This document shows positions 1 to 9,179 of a stretch of DNA of 64,000 bases, piece by piece. The stretch is from contig NZ_FMBM01000001.1 of the NCBI RefSeq assembly GCF_900094735.1, positions 620,001-684,000 of the forward strand, given 5' to 3'. Under the pieces are notes generated by a model. That model did no database searches. It saw only the letters and a program-made list of their open reading frames with translations, and was not told the DNA's origin. The stretch comes from Saliniramus fredricksonii (GTDB lineage: Bacteria > Pseudomonadota > Alphaproteobacteria > Rhizobiales > Beijerinckiaceae). Numbering within the stretch: the stretch's first letter is position 1; every line of letters starts with the position of its first letter. A program made the translations under genes and the position numbers.

Positions 1-84
1 ATGACCGTGCGCAGCCTCGACTATGTCTTTCGCGCGCATAATCCGCTCCAGGCCCGCCTCGACAAGCGACTCCCGGTACTCTGA
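1..84 (+). CDS. 3' end of an unidentified gene (partial)
   Basis: Frame 1 is open from the first base of the window to a TGA at 82-84 and gives 27 residues ending in RLDKRLPVL. It may be the carboxy end of a plus-strand gene that begins outside the window, or chance. It converges on the minus-strand gene that ends at 249, with a hairpin between them, which suits a real gene end. No family can be named from so short a piece. Confidence 0.3.
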   Translation: MTVRSLDYVFRAHNPLQARLDKRLPVL

Positions 85-114
85 CCACCGCGCGGCTGAC
101 CAGTTCCCGGCAAG

Positions 115-145
115 AAAAAGGCCGCTCCGGGGGAAGGAGCGGCCT
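115..145 (-). terminator. Rho-independent terminator of the minus-strand gene at 249-1100
   Basis: A perfect 10-bp stem (AGGCCGCTCC at 119-128, GGAGCGGCCT at 136-145) encloses a 7-base loop. Read on the minus strand the stem is followed at once by a T5 run (115-119). It lies about 100 bp past the stop codon of the minus-strand hypothetical gene, which supports that gene being real. There is no T run on the plus-strand side. Confidence 0.8.
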
Positions 146-248
146 CGACAGGGCGATGATCAGATCGGGGGAAGCGATCACCGCTTGGGGAAGAGAAGCC
201 CGCATGTCGCGACCTTCATGCAGGTTACGGCAATCTCATCAGCGCGGA

Positions 249-1100
249 TCACACGGAATCGGGAAAAATCGCAAGGGCGCCAAAAAACGCGGAAGCGCCG
301 GCTGTCGAGATTTCGGCGGGAAGCGGCATCGCCCGGGACACCCTGACTTCCGGCATCAGCGGAGCCGGAACGTCGAAGCCCTCACGGGCGGGAGCGGCGG
401 TCTTCGCAGTCATGGCGTAACCGGCGCTGATGCCGACAAGCAGCGCCGTCATCAGCAGCATCCGCATGCGATTGTCGTTGGCCGCCTTGTCGTCGCGGGG
501 AAAGGGTTGAGCCGGCGTGAAAGCCTGCAGATCCGTACCGCCGACGGGGATGATCGCGCCGGAGGGAATCGCCGGCAACACGTTTGCCGCGCCGCGTTCA
601 TGCGCAATGTCGGTTGCGGCCCGACGCTGCGGCAACTGCCCACGTGCCCTGGCGAGCGCACGGGCCTGTCGCGCCAGACGCCATGCCCGCCGTGTCGCAT
701 CTTCACCGGGATGAGCATCCTCGCCGCCGCCATCGGCCTGTGCCTGGACCGCGCGCGCCATCGCCGCAGCGGCCATTTCGCGCGCACCCAGGGCAAGCAC
801 GCAATCGGCATCATCCGTTTGCAAGACGTCTGCGGCCGCTTGCGGAGTGCCTGCGGCCGCTTGCGAAGTGCCTGCGGCCGCTTGCGAAGTGCCTGCGGCC
901 GCTTGCGAAGTGCCTGCGGCCGATCCCAACGGCGGGAATGACCCGCCCGGGGGGATCCCCCGCGTCCCGCTCAGATCGAGCGTCAGCCACCCGACCTGCG
1001 AGATGGCCCGCTCATCGATGGCAATGCTGTGCCTTTTGGCATTCTCTCCGGAATCCGGCGTCGAATCGGCAATCACCCGCGCACCCGTAAGGTTAATCAA
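249..1100 (-). CDS. Hypothetical protein with one membrane segment and a 7-residue repeat
   Basis: The 283-residue ORF opens with a TTG codon and no clear ribosome binding site; a GTG eight codons in is an alternative, so the start is uncertain. It has a low-complexity Ala/Gly/Ser/Gln repeat (unit AAAGTSQ, about residues 60-95), an Arg/Ala-rich stretch, one hydrophobic segment near residues 215-232 (core MLLMTALLVGISAGYAM) and a short tail. This suggests a single-pass membrane protein, but I recognise no family. A good terminator follows on the same strand, which favours a real gene. Function unknown. Confidence 0.5.
   Translation of the reverse strand: MINLTGARVIADSTPDSGENAKRHSIAIDERAISQVGWLTLDLSGTRGIPPGGSFPPLGSAAGTSQAAAGTSQAAAGTSQAAAGTPQAAADVLQTDDADCVLALGAREMAAAAMARAVQAQADGGGEDAHPGEDATRRAWRLARQARALARARGQLPQRRAATDIAHERGAANVLPAIPSGAIIPVGGTDLQAFTPAQPFPRDDKAANDNRMRMLLMTALLVGISAGYAMTAKTAAPAREGFDVPAPLMPEVRVSRAMPLPAEISTAGASAFFGALAIFPDSV
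830..922. repeat. 21-bp tandem repeat, about 4.4 copies, inside a coding region
   Basis: The unit CTGCGGCCGCTTGCGAAGTG plus C repeats at 830, 851, 872 and 893, with a partial fifth copy from 914. The first copy differs by one base (GGAG for GAAG). Each copy holds a NotI site (GCGGCCGC). The length is a multiple of three, so copy-number change would add or remove seven residues without breaking the reading frame. Confidence 0.9.
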
Positions 1101-1171
1101 GCGTTAACGCGGACTATGCGCAGATCGTCGCATCTGCGCCAGTCGCGATTGCCGATTATGGTTAACGGGCG

Positions 1172-1879
1172 TTAATTGTCTATCCGCACCGGCATGTTTT
1201 TTTGGCCGACCACAACCTGTATGCCGCTGCCCTCCATCGCCGCGACGAACCCGTCAGCATCCTGCGCGATGATCGGAAACGAGCCGTAATGGCAGGGAAT
1301 CGCCACCCTGGCCCGGGAGAAATACCGCTTCATGGCGAGTGCCGCCGTGGTTGCATCCATGGTGAACCGGTCGCCGATCGGGACGATGACCACATCCGGC
1401 TGGTGCAATTCGGCGATCAGGGCCATGTCGCCGAAGATATCCGTATCACCCATGTGATAGACGGTCGGCTCGCCCGGCGCCTTGACGACGAGGCCCGCCG
1501 AGGGGCCAAGCGGGAAGTTCACATCCGTCTCCACCATGCCGGCGGAATGATCGGCGCGCACCATGGTGACGCGGAAACCGCCCTGATCCGTGGTGCCGCC
1601 GAGATTCATCGGGTCGAAGTTCTCGATACCCTGCTTGGCCAGATACATGCACAATTCGAAACTGGTAACGATCTTTGCCCCCGTGCGCTGCGCGATGGCC
1701 GGCGCATCGCCGACATGGTCGCCATGGCCATGCGTGATCAGGATGTGGGTGGTGCCCTCGCCCGCCTTCTCGGCATCGCCCTCGAAAGCGGGATTGCCGG
1801 TGAAGAAGGGGTCGATCAGGATGTTGTTCTCGCCGAATTCCAGACGAAAGGCCGAATGGCCGTACCAGGTGATCTTCAT
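1172..1879 (-). CDS. Metal-dependent hydrolase, UPF0173 family (metallo-beta-lactamase fold)
   Basis: The protein starts [15 protein letters not shown], as members of UPF0173 (YtkL-like) do, and carries the metal-binding motif HGHGDH at about residues 53-58, a downstream [10 protein letters not shown] and a terminal PCHYGSFP. These are the zinc ligands of the metallo-beta-lactamase fold. The open frame extends 39 codons upstream, but GGAGG lies 11 bases before the ATG at 1879, giving the family's usual 235 residues. The substrate of the family is not known; a soluble hydrolase is expected. It is divergent from ruvX. Confidence 0.88.
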   Translation of the reverse strand: MKITWYGHSAFRLEFGENNILIDPFFTGNPAFEGDAEKAGEGTTHILITHGHGDHVGDAPAIAQRTGAKIVTSFELCMYLAKQGIENFDPMNLGGTTDQGGFRVTMVRADHSAGMVETDVNFPLGPSAGLVVKAPGEPTVYHMGDTDIFGDMALIAELHQPDVVIVPIGDRFTMDATTAALAMKRYFSRARVAIPCHYGSFPIIAQDADGFVAAMEGSGIQVVVGQKNMPVRIDN

Positions 1880-2058
1880 GGCTCGCATATCCTCCGTGTT
1901 TGACTTAAACAAGCGGCGCAACGCCTTTTCCTTTCCGGATCGCACGTGATGCCCGCCCGTATCGACCAGACGCCACCGCACCCTGCGCAACGCCACAGCA
2001 AGGCTTGCGTTTCATCCGGCTTCACACGTCCTGATTCGGCGCGTGCGGAGCGGCTCCC

Positions 2059-2598
2059 ATGACAGTGGCGCTCGAAGGGCTCATCGGCAAGCTTCCCCGT
2101 TACGGGCGTCTGATCGGCATCGATCTGGGCACGAAGACGATCGGCCTCGCCCTCTCGGATGTCGAGCGGCGCATCGCCTCGCCGCTGGAGACGCTCAAAC
2201 GCGGCAAGTTCACCCGGGATGCGGCGGAAATCGCCAGGATCGTGACGCGTTTCGATGTGGCGGCCATCGTCGTCGGTCTGCCGCTCAACATGGATGGCAG
2301 CGCCGGCCCGCGCGCACAATCGACGCAGAGCTTCATGCGCAATCTCGAAGGCGTGATCGCCTGCCCGATCGTGGGCTGGGACGAGCGGCTCTCCACGATG
2401 GCGGTGACGCGCACCCTGCTCGAAGCGGATGCCTCGCGGGCGCGGCGCGGCCAGCTCGTCGACAAGCTCGCCGCCAGCTATATCCTGCAAGGGGCGATCG
2501 ACCGGCTGAATCTGCTCGAAGATGCCCGCACCCAGGAAGCTGATCGAGCAGCGGATCAGGCGACGAACGTCGACGGCGAGGATCCGGACCGCGAATGA
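2059..2598 (+). CDS. ruvX: Holliday junction resolvase-like RuvX (YqgF)
   Basis: RNase H-fold protein of 179 residues. The first acidic motif [15 protein letters not shown] is at about residues 20-34, followed by [12 protein letters not shown] and the DERLSTMAV motif near residue 110; a final conserved Asp lies in [11 protein letters not shown]. YqgF-family enzymes act in 16S pre-rRNA 5'-end processing and were first proposed as Holliday junction resolvases. The C-terminal tail is longer and more acidic than in enterobacteria. The gene converges on ptsN with 24 bp between stop codons. Confidence 0.93.
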   Translation: MTVALEGLIGKLPRYGRLIGIDLGTKTIGLALSDVERRIASPLETLKRGKFTRDAAEIARIVTRFDVAAIVVGLPLNMDGSAGPRAQSTQSFMRNLEGVIACPIVGWDERLSTMAVTRTLLEADASRARRGQLVDKLAASYILQGAIDRLNLLEDARTQEADRAADQATNVDGEDPDRE

Positions 2599-2622
2599 GG
2601 CGCAGCGCGCCCTGTTGCGGCC

Positions 2623-3093
2623 TCAGGCCGCCTGTGACGCAGCGTTCTCCATCAGCACGGCATAGATCGCATCACCATCGGTCGCGGCACGCAGGCGCTC
2701 CAGCACGCCGGGATGACGCAGCACGCGGGCGATGCGCGCCAGTGCCTTGAGATGATCCGCACCCGCAGCCTCGGGGGCCAGCAGCAGAAACAGGAAATCC
2801 ACCGGCATGCCGTCGATCGCCTCGAAATCGATGGGCTTCTCGAGGCGTGCGACGAGACCGAAGAGCTTGTCGATATCGGCCAGCTTGCCATGGGGAATGG
2901 CAATGCCCTCCCCGATCCCGGTCGAGCCGAGGCGCTCGCGCTGGAGCAGCGTCTCGAAGATGTCATGCGCATCCAGCCCGGTGAGACGAGCCGCATGGGC
3001 GCTGATCTCCTGGAGCGCTTGTTTCTTGCCGTTGGCCTTGAGGGCCGGCATCACGGCTTCGGACGACAGGATCTCAAGAAGCATGACGTTCAT
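2623..3093 (-). CDS. ptsN: PTS IIA-like nitrogen regulatory protein PtsN (EIIA-Ntr)
   Basis: The 156-residue protein has the EIIA fold of the fructose/mannitol type, with the phospho-accepting histidine in GIAIPHGKL near residue 69. In proteobacteria EIIA-Ntr takes phosphate from NPr and tunes potassium transport, nitrogen and carbon metabolism through protein contacts. It lies just downstream of hpf on the same strand, the usual order. The neighbouring rpoN of many proteobacteria is absent here. The sigma-54 promoter at 29.9 kb is not linked to it by position. Confidence 0.94.
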   Translation of the reverse strand: MNVMLLEILSSEAVMPALKANGKKQALQEISAHAARLTGLDAHDIFETLLQRERLGSTGIGEGIAIPHGKLADIDKLFGLVARLEKPIDFEAIDGMPVDFLFLLLAPEAAGADHLKALARIARVLRHPGVLERLRAATDGDAIYAVLMENAASQAA

Positions 3094-3190
3094 CAGGCTC
3101 TGTCACGACGGGGGCACGCGCATGACCGCGCAGAAACACGCTTCGCGTCATGAAGAGCCCCCTGATGTTTCGGTGAGGCCGATCACGGCC

Positions 3191-3784
3191 TCATGAATGC
3201 TCCGCCGGGGGATCGATCCAGCCGATCGCCCCGTCGGTGCGGCGGTAGACGATGTTGATCCGCCCGCTTCCTGCATGCTGAAACACCAAACAGGGGGCTC
3301 CTGTCAAATCAAGTTCGATCACGGCCTCGCTCACGGACTGATTCTTCAAGGACTTGGTTTCCTCGTGGATGACGACGGGATGGAATTCGCCCTCGGGCTC
3401 CTCGAATTCCTGTGAATCGTCGAATGGCGCCTCGATCACCGAATAGCTCGCCTTCATCATCTCGGCGGCCTTGCCGTTCTGCGAATAATCGCGCAGACGG
3501 CGCTTGTGGCGGCGCAGGCGCTTTTCGATGCGCTGGGCCGTCTGATCGAAGGCGGCATGGGCATCCATGGCGCTGCCCGTCGATTCGAGGGTGACGCCCG
3601 TGGCGAGATGCAGCACGCAATCGGTGCGGTAGCCGCTGCCTTCCGGCTCGATGGTGACATGCCCCGTCACGGCGACATTGCCATCGAAATACTTGGCCAA
3701 GGCCGCCTCGACACGCTCTTCGACATGCGCGCGCAGTGCGTCGCCGATATCCATGTTCTTGCCGGAAATACGAAGCGTCATCAT
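3191..3784 (-). CDS. hpf: Ribosome hibernation promoting factor, long form
   Basis: The 197-residue protein has an N-terminal S30AE domain (about 1-105, start MTLRISGKNMDIGDALR) and a C-terminal dimerisation domain (about 135-195, with VYRRTDGAIGWIDPP). This two-domain layout marks the long HPF that dimerises 70S ribosomes into inactive 100S particles in stationary phase. It starts at 3784 (a second Met follows) with AGGGGG upstream. The gene leads the hpf-ptsN pair and is divergent from pobA; the 270 bp between them must hold both promoters. Confidence 0.93.
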   Translation of the reverse strand: MMTLRISGKNMDIGDALRAHVEERVEAALAKYFDGNVAVTGHVTIEPEGSGYRTDCVLHLATGVTLESTGSAMDAHAAFDQTAQRIEKRLRRHKRRLRDYSQNGKAAEMMKASYSVIEAPFDDSQEFEEPEGEFHPVVIHEETKSLKNQSVSEAVIELDLTGAPCLVFQHAGSGRINIVYRRTDGAIGWIDPPAEHS

Positions 3785-4054
3785 GTCCCCCTGTTCTTGC
3801 GCGCGGCGGGCCGCCGCACCGGGTCTGGACCTTTAGAGGTAAGCAGCCCTGATCACGGCGTCAATCGACGCGGCGCGCCTTCCGATGCTGCGCTTGCGAA
3901 GGCGCCGCATCCGTCATGCCCTGCGCGCGCTGTGATTGACAGGGCTCGCGGCACGGCGGATGCTCAGCACAAAGCAAAAAGCCAACTGCAACAGATGGTT
4001 GATGAAAGGTTTCGCTGCTGGCCATTGCGGGAACTGTCGGCCAAGGGAGGGCGT

Positions 4055-5263
4055 ATGACGCAACAGCCGCATCGCGAGCGCGTGCAGGTGGGAATCGTGG
4101 GAGCCGGCCCGGCAGGGCTGCTGCTCTCGCATCTGCTGGCGTTGGCGGGAATCGAATCGATCGTCGTCGAGACGAAATCACGCGCCCATCTGGAGCAGCG
4201 CATCCGCGCCGGTGTGCTCGAACACGAGACCGCTACCGTCCTGCGCGAGACCGGACTCGGTGCCCGCATGGATGGCGAGGGACTCGCGCATGACGGGCTG
4301 TTCCTGCAATTTGCAGGCGCGGCGCATCGCATCGATCTCAAGGCGCTCACCGGCAGGAACGTGATGGTCTACGGCCAGCATGAGGTGGTGAAGGATCTGA
4401 TTGCCGCGCGGCTTGAAGACGGCGAGGTGATTCGCTTCGATTGCGCGGATGTCGCCGTGCGCGACATCGACACGGATCACCCCGCGATCCATTACAGCCG
4501 CGATGGCGCCATGCATGAGATCACCTGCGATTTCATTGCCGGCTGCGACGGGTTCCACGGCATCTGCCGCGCATCGATCCCGCCCGAGGCGCTGACGCTC
4601 TATGAGCGGGTCTATCCGTTCGGCTGGCTCGGTGTGCTCGCGCGGATACCGCCGGCTTCGCAAGAACTGATCTATGCCGCCCACGATGACGGATTCGCGC
4701 TGCTCTCCATGCGCTCGCCACAGATCAGCCGGCTCTATCTGCAATGCCCCCCGGATGCGGATGCGGCAGATTGGCCCGATGAACGGATCTGGGAGGCGCT
4801 CGATGCCCGGCTTGCCCGCTCCGACGGTTTCAGGCTCACCCCCGGCCCGATCCTGCAAAAGAGCGTCACCGCCATGCGCAGCTTCGTCTGCGAGCCGATG
4901 CGCTTCGGTCGCCTGCTGCTGGCCGGCGATGCCGCCCATATCGTGCCGCCGACCGGAGCCAAGGGCATGAACCTCGCCGTCGGCGATGTCCGGGTGATGG
5001 CCCGTGCGCTGGAGCGCTATTTTGCGCGTGGCGATGAAGAGGCGATCGCGGCCTATGGCCCGGCCTGTCTGCGCCGGATCTGGCGGGTGCAGCGTTTCTC
5101 CTGGTGGATGACGCAGATGCTGCATCGCTTCGAGGATGACAGCCCCTTCGACCGCCGCCGCCAGCTGGCCGAGCTCGATTACGTGGTCAATTCGCGCGCC
5201 GCCGCAACGACGCTGGCGGAGAATTACGCGGGCCTTCCCATGGATTGGGGAGATGGGCCATGA
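4055..5263 (+). CDS. pobA: 4-hydroxybenzoate 3-monooxygenase
   Basis: FAD-dependent aromatic hydroxylase of 402 residues that converts 4-hydroxybenzoate to protocatechuate with NADPH and oxygen. It has the FAD-binding GIVGAGPAG at about 13-21, RAGVLEHET near 47 and the second flavin motif LLAGDAAHIVPPTGAKGMN near 290. The frame is open far upstream, but the ATG at 4055 is preceded by AGGGAGG and matches the family length. pcaB follows after 7 bp, so the two are co-transcribed for the protocatechuate branch of the beta-ketoadipate pathway. No PobR-type regulator is adjacent. Confidence 0.95.
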   Translation: MTQQPHRERVQVGIVGAGPAGLLLSHLLALAGIESIVVETKSRAHLEQRIRAGVLEHETATVLRETGLGARMDGEGLAHDGLFLQFAGAAHRIDLKALTGRNVMVYGQHEVVKDLIAARLEDGEVIRFDCADVAVRDIDTDHPAIHYSRDGAMHEITCDFIAGCDGFHGICRASIPPEALTLYERVYPFGWLGVLARIPPASQELIYAAHDDGFALLSMRSPQISRLYLQCPPDADAADWPDERIWEALDARLARSDGFRLTPGPILQKSVTAMRSFVCEPMRFGRLLLAGDAAHIVPPTGAKGMNLAVGDVRVMARALERYFARGDEEAIAAYGPACLRRIWRVQRFSWWMTQMLHRFEDDSPFDRRRQLAELDYVVNSRAAATTLAENYAGLPMDWGDGP

Positions 5264-5270
5264 TCGGCGC

Positions 5271-6638
5271 ATGAGCTTTTCGCCCCTCGACAGCGCCCTG
5301 ACCGGCCCACTCTTCGTCAGCCCCGCCATGCGCGCGGTGTTCGGCGACGAGGCGCGGCTTGCTGCGATGCTCGCCTTCGAGACAGCGCTGGCGCGTGCGC
5401 AGGCGGAGGCGGGAATCGCGGATGTCGCGCTCCCCGACGCGCTCTCCGCGATCACGCCAGCTGATTTCGACATGACGTCGCTCGGCGTGGAAACCGCGCT
5501 CGCCGGCGTGCCGGTAATCCCCTTCGTCAGACAGTTGCGCGAGATGCTCCCGCCGCCGCTCGCAAGTGATCTGCACAAGGGTGCGACCACGCAGGATGTG
5601 CTCGACACCGCCCTCGTCATCCAGATTCGCGACGCGCTCAAAGTGCTGGCGCCCGATCTCAAGGCGCTCGTCGAGGCGCTGCATCTGCGCGCGCAGGAAC
5701 ATGCGCACAGCCTTTGCGCCGGGCGGACTTACGGCCAGCATGCGGCGCCGGTGAGCTTCGGCTTCAAGCTGGCGATCTGGCTGGCCGGCATCTGCGATGC
5801 CCTTGATGCGCTCGACGCTGCCCGTCCGCAGGCGCTGCGCCTGTCGCTGGCCGGCCCGGTCGGAACGCTCGCGGGGATGGGGGGGCCCGATCAGGCTTTT
5901 GCGATTCGCGCGCGCATGGCGGAGAGCCTCGGCCTCACTGACACGCCGCTGCCCTGGCATGCACGACGGGGCGGGCTTGCGCGGCTGGCCGATGCGTTGC
6001 GGCAATTGCTCTCGGCGCTTGCGCATATGGCGGGGGATCTCGCGCATCTGGCTTCGACGGAGGTGGGCGAGATCGCCGAGCCGCACCAGCCCGGTCGCGG
6101 CGGCTCCTCCGCCATGCCGCATAAGCGAAACCCGGTCTCCTGCACGGTGATCCTCGCCGCTTCGCATCAAGCACGGGGCCTCGCTGACGCCTTCGACGAG
6201 GCCGCGATCGGCGCGCATGAGCGCCCGGCGGGTGCCTGGCACGGGGAGTGGCACGTGCTGCCGACGCTCCTCGGTCTCGCCTCCGGGGCCCTGCGCGAGG
6301 CGCGGGTGCTGGCCGAGCGGATGGAGATCGACGTCACGCGCATGCGCGCCAATCTCGACGCGACACGCGGCCTGCTCTTTGCCGACGCCGCGAGCGCGCT
6401 GCTGGCCCGCGACATGGGCACAGCGGAGGCCAAGGCGGCGGTGACCCGCGCCGCAGATCGCGTGCGCGCCGAACGGATCGATCTCATCGATGCGCTGAGC
6501 GCCGAGACGGGCCGCGACAGGGCCACCCTCGCCCCCGCCTTCTCCCCCGAGCCGGCCATCGCGGCAGCGGCGGCGCATATCCCGTTGCTGGAAGCGCCGG
6601 TGGCGCGGGCGCGGGCGCAGATCGACCGGCTCGGCTGA
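5271..6638 (+). CDS. pcaB: 3-carboxy-cis,cis-muconate cycloisomerase
   Basis: Fumarase/aspartase superfamily protein of 455 residues with the superfamily signature GSSAMPHKRNP near residue 282, and THKGATTQD-type and RTYGQHA sequences that distinguish this branch. It cyclises 3-carboxymuconate to gamma-carboxymuconolactone in protocatechuate degradation. The chosen ATG lies 7 bp after the pobA stop; the longer open frame upstream only reads through pobA. Other pca genes are not in the window, so the pathway must be completed elsewhere. Confidence 0.93.
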   Translation: MSFSPLDSALTGPLFVSPAMRAVFGDEARLAAMLAFETALARAQAEAGIADVALPDALSAITPADFDMTSLGVETALAGVPVIPFVRQLREMLPPPLASDLHKGATTQDVLDTALVIQIRDALKVLAPDLKALVEALHLRAQEHAHSLCAGRTYGQHAAPVSFGFKLAIWLAGICDALDALDAARPQALRLSLAGPVGTLAGMGGPDQAFAIRARMAESLGLTDTPLPWHARRGGLARLADALRQLLSALAHMAGDLAHLASTEVGEIAEPHQPGRGGSSAMPHKRNPVSCTVILAASHQARGLADAFDEAAIGAHERPAGAWHGEWHVLPTLLGLASGALREARVLAERMEIDVTRMRANLDATRGLLFADAASALLARDMGTAEAKAAVTRAADRVRAERIDLIDALSAETGRDRATLAPAFSPEPAIAAAAAHIPLLEAPVARARAQIDRLG

Positions 6639-6794
6639 ACCCTCCTGTCCCCCTCACGGCCCTCCCGCGCCCTTTCCGCCCCGTGCGCGAAAACCGCAAG
6701 GGCGTGCGCGGATCGGCCCCTTCGCAGGGGCGGCGCAATCGCTTATTCACGAAGCCGTCCGTTTCACCCTCTGCCGAAGTCCGGAAGGTCTGTC

Positions 6795-7955
6795 ATGTCC
6801 ATCGATCCCAAATCCGCCGTCAACGCCTTCGATGATGAAGCCCGTATCGCCCGCATGGTGGAGCGGCTCAGCGAATGGGTGCGGGTCGAGAGCCCGACGC
6901 GCAATGCCAATGCCGTCAATGCGATGATGGATGTGCTGGTCTCGGGCATCGACGAGAGCATCGCCACGGTCGAGCGGGTGCCGGGGCGCGACGGGCTCGG
7001 CGACAGCGTCATCCTGCGCGCGGGGCCGCAGACCAACGAGAAGCCGATTCTTGTGCTGTCGCATCTCGACACGGTGCATCCGATCGGCACGGCGGAGAAG
7101 GACAATCCCGTACGCCGCGAGGGCGACCGGCTCTACGGGCCTGGCGTCTACGACATGAAGGGCGGCGCCTGTCTCGCCCTCGAGGCCTTCATGGAAGTGG
7201 CCCGGCGCGGCACGGCGAAGCGCCCGCTCGTCTTCCTCTTCACACCCGACGAGGAAATCGGCTCGCTGACCACGCGCGGGCTGATCGAGGAGCTCGGCCG
7301 TCATGCCGAGGCGGTGCTCGTCACCGAGCCGGCCCGCGAGGGCGGCAAGATCGTCACCTCGCGCAAGGGTGTCGGCCGTTTCGACGTGCATATCGAGGGC
7401 CGTCCCGCGCATTCGGGCTCGAAACACGCGGAGGGCCGCAACGCCATCCACGAGGCTGCGCGCCAGATCTCCGTGATCGAGGCGATGACCGATTACGAGC
7501 GCGGCGTCACCACCACCGTGGGGCTGGTCAACGGTGGCACGGCCATGAACACCGTGCCGCAGCATTGCCGCTTCTCCATCGATCTGCGCGTCGCCACCGT
7601 GGCTGATGGCGAGGAATTCGCCGAGAAGATCATGGGGCTCGTGCCGCTCGCCCCCGATTTCAAGGTCACCGTTACCGGCGGCATGAACCGCCCGCCCTTC
7701 GAGCGCACGCAGGAGGTCGCGCAGATCTTCACGCTCGCGCAGGAGATCGGCAACGAGATCGGCCTCGACGTGCAGGAATGCCCGCGCACCGGCGGCGGCT
7801 CCGACGGCAATTTCACCGCCATCTTCGGCGTCCCCACCCTCGACGGCCTCGGCATTGATGGCGACGGCGCCCACACGCTCCAGGAATACGCCCTGATCTC
7901 CTCGATCGCCCCGCGCGCCAAGCTGATCGCTTCCTTCCTCGAACGGATCGGCTGA
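6795..7955 (+). CDS. M20 family metallopeptidase, glutamate carboxypeptidase-like
   Basis: The 386-residue protein has the M20 zinc site: SHLDTVHP near 94, GPGVYDMKGG near 117, the catalytic acids in FTPDEEIGS near 150 and a late His in DGDGAHT near 355. A dimerisation domain lies between (GRPAHSGSKHAEGRNAIHE). The closest named relatives are CPG2-like glutamate carboxypeptidases, which remove C-terminal glutamate. No signal peptide is visible, so a cytoplasmic role is likely. GGAAGG precedes the ATG at 6795. It may share transcription with pobA-pcaB (156-bp gap), but no direct pathway link is evident. Confidence 0.88.
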   Translation: MSIDPKSAVNAFDDEARIARMVERLSEWVRVESPTRNANAVNAMMDVLVSGIDESIATVERVPGRDGLGDSVILRAGPQTNEKPILVLSHLDTVHPIGTAEKDNPVRREGDRLYGPGVYDMKGGACLALEAFMEVARRGTAKRPLVFLFTPDEEIGSLTTRGLIEELGRHAEAVLVTEPAREGGKIVTSRKGVGRFDVHIEGRPAHSGSKHAEGRNAIHEAARQISVIEAMTDYERGVTTTVGLVNGGTAMNTVPQHCRFSIDLRVATVADGEEFAEKIMGLVPLAPDFKVTVTGGMNRPPFERTQEVAQIFTLAQEIGNEIGLDVQECPRTGGGSDGNFTAIFGVPTLDGLGIDGDGAHTLQEYALISSIAPRAKLIASFLERIG

Positions 7956-8222
7956 CACAGCGGCGCGGCTGCGCATCGGCACGTGCTGCCGCGCATTCTC
8001 GCGCGGTGGCGCGGCCCCGGGCGCGACGAGCCATCCGCTCGCGATTGATCCAGATCAGCGCCAAGGCGGCAACGACATGCGATGACATCACGGCATTGGA
8101 GCGCGTTCCGAGCTGACGCAATCAGGCCGGACGCTCCCAGTCACTGGAAGGCGCTTCATTTTCCGTCAGCCGGTATCCAGCTGAGGGAATGATGCTCTCG
8201 CCCGGATTGCGGAGTCTGTTCG

Positions 8223-9061
8223 ATGCCGACCGGACCACGTTCCCCTTCATCGACGGATATACCGAGCTCGGCTCTGATCCCCTTCATCTTCGTGACTTTC
8301 CTGATCACCTGGGGCTGACGGGGATCTACGTCCTTGCACCCAAGATAGCCGCCGATGCCTTCGGCGAGATCAGCGGCTCACACCCGTTCTTCCTTCTCGC
8401 GACATGGGCGCCGGCTGTTGCAAGCTTCCTGATCATCGCCCGCCATGCGGGCCGATCTGGCATACGCGCCTTTCTCGCGCGGCTGCTGATATGGCGCGGA
8501 TCGTGGGGCTGGGCAGCATTCATGCTGATCCTGATGCCGCTCGTCTTCATGGCGGGCTCGCTGATCAAGGGCGGGCCGTTGCTCGCGCGCCTGCCGCCCG
8601 GGGGTGCGGGAGCGGCCGTGGCGGTGATGTTCATGATGCTGTTTCTCGGGCCCGTGGAGGAATTCGGCTGGCGCGGCGTCATGCAACCCCTGCTGCAACG
8701 CCACATGGCGCCGTTCTGGGCGGGCATCCTCATCGGCGCGACATGGGGTTTGTGGCATCTGCCGGCCTTCTTCCTTGCCGGCGTGGTCTTCGCCAACTGG
8801 AACTTCCTGCCCTTCTTCATCGGCAACGTCATACTCGCGGTTCTGATCACGCCGATCTTCAACCATATGCGGGGCAGCCTGCTCTGGCCGGTCCTGTTCC
8901 ACTGGCAGCTGATCAACCCTTTCTGGCCCGATGCACAGCCCTGGGACACGTGGATCCTGGTCGGCGTGGCGGTGATCGTGGTCTGGTGGAACCGCAAGAC
9001 CATGTTCAGCCGCGTTGGCGCGGTGACTGTGGTGATCCCGGAGACACGCGCAAGCGTATGA
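8223..9061 (+). CDS. CPBP family intramembrane metalloprotease, probable frameshift near the N-terminus
   Basis: Membrane protein of the CAAX-protease/bacteriocin-processing family: the EEFGWRG motif near the middle (8660) and later His residues in WGLWHLPAFF and LFHWQLINPF form the metal site; five or more hydrophobic segments are seen. The intact frame runs from an ATG at 8189, but its first 45 residues look unlike the family. In the next frame an ATG at 8223 gives a family-like start ending PFIFVTFLITWG, which joins the main frame (LTGIYVLAP) if one G is added to the GGGG at 8311-8314. The gene is therefore a recent pseudogene or carries a sequencing error. Confidence 0.8.
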
Positions 9062-9179
9062 AACGGCCAGCCTGTCCACGCACCGATGCGGACGATCATG
9101 CCATTGAAATATCGGTATGATCTCGGGAACAAGGCCTGATCGGAGTGCGCGATTTTCTCTGGAGGCGGGGCGCGTTCAG

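Noticed and set aside
2617-2631. Bidirectional terminator between ruvX and ptsN
   Set aside because: GCGGCCTCAGGCCGC can form only a 6-bp stem, overlaps the ptsN stop region and has no T run on either side.
3506-4054. Long open frame making a 585-residue PobA
   Set aside because: The extra 183 residues are antisense to hpf and lack family character; the ATG at 4055 with AGGGAGG is the true start.
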